Assembly: GCA_036365145.1 (NCBI GenBank)
Contig: JAEOAD010000029.1
Span: forward strand, 20,073,001 to 20,137,000
DNA from: Orientallactaga sibirica
Lineage: Eukaryota > Chordata > Mammalia > Rodentia > Dipodidae
DNA length: 64,000 nucleotides
Direction of reading: 5' to 3'
Below the pieces are notes generated by a model. The model made no database searches. It was not told where the DNA came from and saw only the letters and a program-made list of their open reading frames with translations. Below, piece after piece: positions 57,852-64,000 of this stretch (positions within the stretch are counted from its first letter, which is position 1; every line of letters starts with the position of its first letter). A program made the translations under genes and the position numbers.

Positions 57852-58306
57852 TGTAATGGTTAAGTTTTTTGTCAACTTTATCTGTTTAGGAATCCACACA
57901 CATTCCTCATAACTGAGGTTACTACCAGGAAGGATTAACAAAAAGAGGAATTCCCCCATAGTGTACAGCCACTCTCTAAGGGGACCTTTATCTAAGGAAG
58001 GTCTGAGAAGAAAAGTATCCCCAATTCCCACCTGGCTGCCAGTGCTACTTGCTCCTTGCTGCTTGCTGCTTGCTGCTTTCCAGTGTGGACTGAAGACCAG
58101 AAGCTCTAAAGGAAGCATCCAGGCCTTCAGTGCTGGATTGGGACTGCTGATGCATCCAGCCTCATGGACTGAGCAGCTACCAGGTTCCTTGACTCTCAGT
58201 CCTGCAAACTGCTATTGTTAAACTGCCATAAGCTAATCCAATAAATTCCTTTTTAATACAGTTCATTCTATCAGTTATATTCATCCATAGAACCCTGACT
58301 AATACA
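57852..58306 (+). mobile_element. ERVL 5' LTR
   Basis: 455 bp. Start 'tgtaatggttaag', then 'ccaggaaggattaacaaaaa', a (TTGCTGC)n stretch at about 58050-58078, 'gtgtggactgaagaccagaa', 'ccaataaattcc' (poly-A signal) and end 'accctgactaataca'. It aligns with the 3' LTR at 62614. The (TTGCTGC)n expansion and other differences show long residence. Confidence 0.9.
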
Positions 58307-58330
58307 GATTGTTGTACCAGAAGTGGTTCT
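58307..58330 (+). promoter_or_regulatory. ERVL primer-binding site (tRNA-Leu-like)
   Basis: 'ttgttgtaccagaagtggtt' lies directly after the 5' LTR. ERVL-class elements take tRNA-Leu as primer, and the central 'ccagaagtgg' block fits that type of site with some mismatches. Confidence 0.6.
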
Positions 58331-58499
58331 AGAGCAATAGAATTGTAAGGATGGATTCCCCTAGTGGGCTTGGTGGTCTCTGGAGTTGGCTCTCCAACTT
58401 CAGTGCCACTAAAGGTTATACTGGTAATAGGAGAGCACTTTTACTGGTAATAAGAACATTTTTACTGGTAATAAGGATAGAACTAATAATCAATGATGT

Positions 58500-59280
58500 G
58501 AACATTTTAAAGAACTCCATGAGATGGATGTATCTGGTGATCCTGAGTCATATCTTGTGCATAGCAAGGAATTTAGTGACTCTGTATCAAAAACTTTTGA
58601 ATATTTGTGGAAATGTAAGATGAATAATGTTGCTGGATGTTTACTTCTAGCATCTCTGGATAAACTAATAAGAGAAAAGCACAAGTTCAGAAAGGAAATT
58701 TCCAAGCTTAAGACCCACATACATGATCTGAAGGTTTCAGTGGTGCCCTGGAGGACAGTCTCCTCTCTAGCCAGAACAGGGCTCAGACTGCAGAAAACAA
58801 AACCCAAGCTCTCATTGAAGATTGTCTAACTTGTAACGTAAGCTCAAATCCAGACTCACAGGCTATCAGTAGTTAAAGTGATGACACTGAATGGAAAAGA
58901 GTGGGATCCTATCACTTGGAATGGGAATATGTGGGAAAACCCTGAAAAATCTAAGAACATTGAACTCTCAGATACTCAAGAAGTTGTTTTGCATGAGTGT
59001 GTGACCTCCTCCCCCTTAGGGGCAGTTACATCTCTACTCCCTCACTCTAAAGTATTGCCTCTCCACCCATGCGTGAGGGAATTAATCCTTCTTCATCTGA
59101 GGAACCAGCAATGATTCTCCCTTCAGGAGGTGCTGATACTCGTCAGTGCCACCCATCTTTGCTTCTAGGCCAGGCAGGTCCCTAAAGGTGTGATAGAAAG
59201 TGTGACACAGGAAAAAGTGAGGTATACTCCTAAAGAACTTCAGGAGTGTTCTAACTTGTACAGATAGAAACATGAGTAAT
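58500..59280 (+). pseudogene. ERVL gag remnant, 5' part
   Basis: The best open stretch is 58524-58829 (101 codons), with a charged helical segment 'LDKLIREKHKFRKEISKLKT' typical of the gag coiled coil. Further gag-like pieces at 58878-59114 are in another frame. Many stops occur. The recognisable reading ends where the foreign insert begins at 59290. Confidence 0.6.
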
Positions 59281-59425
59281 ACATGTGGGTGTTGGGGTCC
59301 CTCCTAGGGCCAGCCCAGGAGGGACGGCAGGGTCTCTGCTGAGTTGGGGGTGAGAAGCATGGAATCATGACACACACTCCAGGAGTGGGGTGAAAGCAGG
59401 CAGAGGGCGAGCTGCAGCAAACTCG

Positions 59426-59431
59426 TTTATT
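59426..59431 (-). promoter_or_regulatory. Poly-A signal of the nested LTR
   Basis: AATAAA on the minus strand (tttatt on plus), about 140 bp from the U5 end of the LTR, which fits its R region. It fixes the orientation of the nested LTR as antisense to the ERVL. Confidence 0.7.
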
Positions 59432-59668
59432 CAAGGAAGTGTAGGGGGTTTTAAGGGGTTTGGCTGGCCAATCATTGTATGGGGTGGTCCCTTTTTTGTG
59501 ACCAATGACAGCCTGTCTCTGGACAGATCATCTTGTAGCAGGTTTCTCATGAGCATGGGACTGTAGCTGTTGTCATGCCAGGCCTGCACCATGTTCACAG
59601 AAGCCACTTCCTGGTTTCTTCTGACATGCGGTCTGGCTAGGGCCAGACCTGCAATGTGCCATATATAT

Positions 59669-59690
59669 AACTCCTTTTTGTTTTTATTAT
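59669..59690 (-). promoter_or_regulatory. Polypurine tract of the nested retrovirus
   Basis: The minus strand reads 'aaaaacaaaaaggagtta' immediately upstream of the duplicated U3 start. A purine run at this exact place is where plus-strand DNA synthesis is primed in retroviruses. It supports reading 59668-59841 as internal sequence and not as LTR. Confidence 0.75.
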
Positions 59691-59902
59691 TGGCGACCCT
59701 GGGAGGCATGGTTCTTTGCCAAGGCAAGGCCCCAAGGGATCATCACATGTGATGTTGCCTGTCTTAGGGTGCCCCATCTCCCAGTGTCTTACCTGTCATT
59801 GACTACCCGCCAATCTAGTGAGAAAACCTGAGCGGTATGGACTGGTTTCTTTTAGCATGCGGTCTGGCTAGGGCCAGACCTGCATTGTGCCATATATGTG
59901 GG

Positions 59903-60660
59903 AATGAATTTTAAGGGTGTGGGATGATGGAAGAAGGACTATAAAATTAGATCATGGTGAAATTATTGAAATGAGCCCATTGAGCAGAGAATTTAGATTT
60001 AACACTGTAGCTCAGGCAAGAAGTTCCAAGAGTTTGATTAGTTGGCTGAGGTATGGATCTGAAGTTAGCCTGCTGTGAATGATCTCTAGCTGCCTGATAG
60101 CCCTTTGCTCAATGTTGTTGAAGGGATAAAAGGCTCAGAGAACTTGGAATGCTGGAGTGGATTTGCCATGTAAACTCATCTTTCCCCCATAATGGAAGTG
60201 TCCAGAAGATGTGCCCTTCACTAAGACTATAAGAAACAGATTTGTGAGGGGAGCACCAGCATACTTAATGTACCCAATCATTGGTCCATTATGTAAAGAA
60301 GACATCACAGTGGAAGCTGTAGTTACTGCATTAGGTGACTTAGATATGATGGGTCTAACTGGATCTCAGAGTAACAAGGGCCAAGTGACAAGGTGAGCAT
60401 GTTGACCATAATGCACAGAATAGGCAAAACAATGCTCATAATTGTATGACTCATGTAGACCAGTACTGGCTAATTAATCTTGGTGTTCCCAGAAGTGAAA
60501 TAGATATGAAGCTTAGTAAGTTCTTGCCTGATCTGTATAAGCAGAAAGGTTCCAGAGCAAAGGAACACAAGGCCAATTTGAATTATAACAACAGAGAATC
60601 AAGTCCTCTTAACAAGTTTGCAGACTTGAGCCAGTTTACAGAACTTGAGCACCTTGACTG
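59903..60660 (+). pseudogene. ERVL gag remnant, 3' part
   Basis: Resumes after the nested insert. Open stretches at 60211-60396 ('RGAPAYLMYPIIGPLC', then 'VEAVVTALGDLDMMG') and 60446-60661 ('LSKFLPDLYKQKG') read as capsid-side gag sequence by position. I cannot assign every segment. No zinc knuckle is seen. The protease and RT that should follow are absent. Confidence 0.55.
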
Positions 60661-60714
60661 AAGGGGTGGCTGGGTCCCCTTGATGAAGGAACCTCCCTTG
60701 ATCCCCAAAAGATT

Positions 60715-60960
60715 CAATATTAAGCTTAGTACTATCATTCCACAGAGGGACATGTGGCATTTTGCTTGGGTAACTGTACACTGGGTAAAAGGATTCACAG
60801 ACTGAGGCCAATGGTTTGGCTGGATCATCTGGGACATGGAAGGGGGGGGCTCAATTGGAAAATGTGAGAAAGACATTTGGGGAAGGTGTATGTGAACAGA
60901 GATCTCTGAAAGGGCAAAGGATATAATGTTACTTGTGTCCCATGTTTATGCTCATCAGAA
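60715..60960 (+). pseudogene. ERVL RNase H remnant
   Basis: A block reading 'TEANGLAGSSGTW' (about 60797-60835), and then the approach to 'VYAHQKVTSSEEEF', match the end of a retroviral RNase H just before integrase. It contains frameshifts, a G8 run at 60841-60848 and stops. The upstream RT is missing. Confidence 0.65.
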
Positions 60961-61640
60961 GGTGACCTCATCAGAGGAAGAGTTTAATAATCAATTAGAT
61001 AAGCTGACAAGTTCTGTGAATAGTGGTCAAACTGTTTCCTCAGCCCTCCCTGTCATTGCCCATTGGGCTATGAACAAAGTGGCTATGGTGGCAGGGATGC
61101 AGGTTATGCATGGGCCCAACAACATGGACATCCACTAACTAAGGCTGACCTGGCTATAGCTGCTGCTGAGTGCCAAATCTGCCAGCAGCAGAGACCAACT
61201 CTGAGGCCCCAATATGGGAGCATTCCTCAGGGTTACCAGCAGCAACTTGGTGACAGGTTGACTACATTGAACCACTTCCATCATGGAAAAGGCATCATTT
61301 TGTCCTTACTGGAATATAAACAAAGTCTGGGTATGCATTTCCTTTTCCTGCACATAGTGCTTCTGCAAAAACTACCATTTGTGGGCTAACAGAATGCCTT
61401 ATCAACTGTCATGATATTCCAAACAGCATTGCTTCTGAGCAAGGAACTCACTTTCACAGCCAAGGAAGTATGGCAGTGGGATTATTATCATGGAATTCTC
61501 TGGTCTTACCATGTGCCCCACCACCCTGAAGCATAGGACAGTGGAATGGCCCTTTAAATAAACAGCTACTGTGCCAACTAGTTGGGAATACCATGGAAGG
61601 CTGGGGGAGTGTCCCCCAGCAGGTTGGATAGTCTCTGAAT
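60926..61640 (+). pseudogene. ERVL integrase remnant
   Basis: The N-terminal region is split between two frames (60926-61138 and 61063-61389). The second has 'LTKADLAIAAAECQICQQQR', whose C-x2-C is half of the zinc-binding HHCC, and 'SGYGGRDAG' stands where a zinc-ligand histidine is expected. The core (61300-61620) is broken, with recognisable blocks such as 'SKELTFTAKEVWQWDYYHG' and 'HVPHHPEA'. Non-functional. Confidence 0.8.
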
Positions 61641-61679
61641 CAGCATCCTATATATGGTACTGTTTCTCCTATATCCTGG

Positions 61680-62230
61680 TCCAGGAATGAAGGGGTGGAA
61701 ATGGGAATGGTCCAGCTTACCATCACTTCAAGTGACCCATTAGCCAAATTGGTGCTCCTGTTCCTGTTCCTGCAACCTGATACTCTGCTGTCCTACAGGT
61801 CTTGGTGCCAGAGGGTGAGTACTTTTATTCAGGAGGCACAAAAAATATTCCATTGAACTGGAAGCTAAGAATTCCTCATGGCCACTTTGGTCTCCTGATG
61901 CCCTTGAGGTAACAGACCAAGAAAGGAGTTACAGTGTTAGCAAACATGATTGATCCAGACTATGAGGGGGAAATTGGACTGTTCCTCCACAATGGAGGTA
62001 AGGAAGAGTAAGTCTGGAGTACAGAAGTTCCTTTATGGCATCTCTTGTTGTTACCCTGTTATCAAAGTCAATGGACAACTGTGACAACACAATTAAGGCA
62101 GTGTGAAAAATGGCCAAGATCTTTCAGGAATGAAGGTATGGGTCACCCCTCCAGGGGTCCTGCTGAGGTGCTTGCTGAAGGTGGAGGAAATACAGAATGC
62201 AAAGTTGAAGAAGGTAGTTACAAATAACAG
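61680..62230 (+). pseudogene. ERVL dUTPase remnant
   Basis: dUTPase hydrolyses dUTP to keep uracil out of viral DNA. At 61946-62010 the frame reads 'MIDPDYEGEIGLFLHNGGKE', which has the I-D-x-D-Y-x-G-E of the conserved dUTPase motif 3. Before it, 'LEAKNSSWPLWSPDALE' and its other-frame counterpart (a P-H-G-H-F-G-L-like block, about 61875-61895) give the preceding motif. 62120-62227 gives the C-terminal end ('AEVLAEGGGNTECKVEEGSY'). Frames shift between the blocks. Confidence 0.8.
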
Positions 62231-62613
62231 CTAAGGCCAATTGAGCACTTACTATAATGAGGAACTGTAATTGTCATGAGTGTTTCTATTCCTACTTTGT
62301 TAAGTGTTTTATATATCTGCACCGATATTAAGATGCTTTTGTTCTTTCTCTATTTCTCTAGTAGGTAATTAATACCAATTTAGATCATATCATTAGTTAA
62401 CTGCTGTTGAATTTATATTTGACCCATTATATTAGAGACTAAGCATTCTAAAGGAACCTTGCTTTGTGTTGGGGGAAGATTGTGCATTTCCTTTTGTACA
62501 TGGGATAGTTATATCATGTTAGGTGGAATTATGACCTTGTTACTGTCTTCATTTGGAAATTAACTATGATGTAAGGAGATATAGTTTGATGTCAAGTTGA
62601 CAAGGGGTGGACT
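62230..62613 (+). other. ERVL non-coding 3' stretch and PPT
   Basis: About 380 bp between dUTPase and the 3' LTR with no ORF where an env would be. The same sequence type recurs at 28401-28655. It ends in the purine-rich 'gacaaggggtgga' just before the LTR. Confidence 0.75.
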
Positions 62614-63040
62614 TGTGATGGTTTTGTGTCAACTTGATCCATTTAGGACTCCACAGACATTCCTCATAAGTGGGTCTATGAGGTTGCTTCCAGGAAGGAT
62701 TAACTAGAGGAGGAATCCTTCCCCCACATGAACCCTTTCCCCCAGAGTAGGTGGCCCCTATTGGAGGTGGGGCTTTATCTAAGGAAGCATTGAGAAGGAA
62801 AATACATACTTCTCCCACCTGGCAGCTGGTGCTGATTGCTGATTTCCACTGTGGACTGAAGACCAGTGTGTACTGAAGATCAGTGGTTCTCCAGGAAACA
62901 TCCAGGCCTTCAGTGCTGGATTGTGACTGCTAAAACATCCAGTTTCATTAAATGAGCAGCAGTAGGCTGATCCAATAAATTCCCTTTAATACAATTCATT
63001 CTATCAGTTTTGTTCCTCTAAGAGAACCCTGACTAATACA
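62614..63040 (+). mobile_element. ERVL 3' LTR
   Basis: 427 bp. Start 'tgtgatggttttgtgtcaac', 'ccaggaaggattaactagag', 'ccaataaattccc' and end 'accctgactaataca'. It pairs with 57852-58306. A local duplication of 'gtgtRYactgaagaYcagt' sits at about 62849-62886. It lacks the 'ccttgactctcagtcctgc' segment present in the 5' LTR. Confidence 0.9.
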
Positions 63041-63290
63041 GAGAACTACTGGAGGAAGTATGTAACCAGGGGTAGACCTTGAGGTAGAGTCCAGTTCTGT
63101 GTGAGTTCAGAGACAGCAGTACTCACTGTGTTTTCTTTCTACTATGGCTGTATGATGAAGTGAGCCTACTTCTTCTGCCATGATGAAACTTTCCCTGGAT
63201 CTGTAGACCTAAAATAAACCCTTTCCTTCCATAAAGTGCTTCTGGTTGGGTTCTTTGTCCCATCAATATTAAAGTAACTGCAAAAATCAT
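63041..63290 (+). mobile_element. MaLR LTR, right part (split by the ERVL)
   Basis: 'gttttctttctactatggct', 'gtagacctaaaataaaccct' (poly-A signal side), 'cttctggttgggttctttgt' and the end 'aaagtaactgcaaaa' complete the LTR begun at 57755. Together the two parts give an LTR of about 345 bp, the usual length here. Confidence 0.78.
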
Positions 63291-64000
63291 AAAAGCATTA
63301 GCCCTGCACATCCACATAGGAGGAAGTTAAGATAACAGACACAATGCACAAAAAAAGAGAATTGAGTAGTAAAGAAAGTTAAGAGAGTTATAACACATGT
63401 GGTAGAAACCAAGTCTAGAGTAATTACACATGTGGTAGACACAGTGTTTAGAGAAAAAAAATCATAACAAAGTGAAAAAGGTACCTGGAGAGAGAGTACT
63501 TATGTGGAACAAACAAAAGAGTGCCCAGACCATTAAGGGGAACCCTCCTTATCAAGCTGGAAGAGGAGAGAGACTTTTACTCACTATTTAGATGATAGAA
63601 ACACAGGCCAAGCAGATTTCCCAGGTGGAAGAGAGGGAAGATAAACCACATTTGTCCTTCCCCTACAAATAATAGACTATAGAGGGTTAATAAATAGTTA
63701 AGTACTCAGAGATCAAAGAAAAACCATACATGTAATCACAGTGAGAAGCCATCCCAAAGTGAGACACAGGTAGAAGACTAGCAGAGGACTACTAATGTTG
63801 AGAGAAGTGCTCTGTCCTTCCTGGGAGGAAGAGAGGCAGAGTTGCATGTGTGTGCAGGAGAGGAAGAGAGAAATGTTAGCAGGCAATAAGTCCTAAGTTA
63901 TAAGGCTAAGTAATTGGGGTGGATTTTGCATGGTTAGGTATGTAAGGGAGAGGTGATTGGTTCATGATCCAGGAGGCTGACCAAAAGACTACCCCAGCTG
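63291..64000. other. Unclassified purine-rich sequence
   Basis: A diverged tandem pair 'acacatgtggtagaaaccaa' and 'acacatgtggtagacacagt' lies at 63393-63452. The rest is A/G-rich with no ORF or recognised repeat, and runs to the window edge. Confidence 0.45.

Larger units (their letters stand above)
59290..59896 (-). mobile_element. Deleted retrovirus nested in the ERVL (3' LTR + PPT + stub of 5' LTR)
   Basis: On the minus strand the right end is a 56-bp U3 stub (59842-59897). About 175 bp of internal sequence follows, then a polypurine tract, then a full 3' LTR (59665-59290) that ends in ACA. The U3 start is duplicated: 59611-59666 and 59842-59897 match at all but a few positions. A 'tgtggg' duplication flanks the unit (59284-59289, 59897-59902). 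Six bp would fit a class II (ERVK-like) virus. The U3 edge is fuzzy because of a TATA run. Confidence 0.8.
58307..62613 (+). mobile_element. ERVL internal region (deleted and interrupted)
   Basis: About 4.3 kb including a 607-bp foreign insert. The order is primer site, gag remnants, RNase H, integrase, dUTPase, a non-coding 3' stretch and a purine-rich 'caaggggtgga' (62601-62611) just before the 3' LTR. Protease and most of the RT are missing and there is no env. dUTPase after integrase and lack of env are ERVL hallmarks. Confidence 0.9.

Noticed and set aside
59570..59752. 60-codon ORF in the nested insert
   Set aside because: It spans the LTR/internal border of the deleted retrovirus and has no domain.
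61929..62117. Minus-strand ORF over the ERVL 3' part
   Set aside because: Shadow of the dUTPase remnant on the plus strand.
1..64000. A novel functional gene system
   Set aside because: Nearly all ORFs of note resolve into transposable-element remnants or low-complexity sequence. The few unexplained ones lack partner genes, domains or conserved starts.

Overview
The window is nuclear DNA from a rodent, and I find no intact host gene in it. The two commonest short repeats are a 7SL-derived B1 SINE and a tRNA-derived SINE that opens with a 'gctggagagatggctta' head, continues into a CT-rich stretch and ends in an (AAAT)n tail. Older B4 and ID-type SINEs are also present. The tRNA-derived family looks like the DIP branch of the B2 superfamily known from jerboas and their relatives (Dipodoidea), so a jerboa-like species is my best guess. 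That assignment rests on remembered family features, not on a search.

Layout: 1-4.7 kb is AT-rich with DIP and B4 insertions and one unexplained 115-codon ORF. 4.77-11.25 kb is a sense L1 that has lost its endonuclease region. 11.3-14.6 kb holds a DIP copy and an antisense MLT2-like LTR. 14.6-19.1 kb is an antisense L1, also internally deleted, followed by an older antisense L1 piece to about 20.1 kb. 20.9-24.2 kb is a SINE cluster (DIP, B4). 24.55-26.28 kb is a MaLR element with both LTRs, the 3' one split by another LTR-like insert. 28.4-30.4 kb is a rearranged ERVL/MaLR cluster. 30.4-33.1 kb is an old sense L1 peppered with B1 copies. 33-57 kb is AT-rich sequence with scattered MaLR LTRs, SINEs, an ERV1-type LTR and several microsatellites.

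The most informative part is 57.75-63.29 kb, a three-layer nest. A MaLR LTR is split by an ERVL provirus (two LTRs, a primer-binding site, gag remnants, RNase H, integrase and dUTPase remnants, no env). The ERVL body is in turn interrupted by a small deleted retrovirus that keeps a 3' LTR, a polypurine tract and only the first 56 bp of its 5' LTR. All reading frames of these elements are broken.

The elements do not act together as a system. They record successive insertions, and their order of arrival can be read from the nesting. I did not find a previously undescribed functional system. The most interesting signals are structural: internally deleted L1s, a micro-insertion of antisense L1, an internal-LTR-internal arrangement, and the deleted provirus inside the ERVL. 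Most element edges are good to about 10-30 bp, except where a target-site duplication (TSD) is given.
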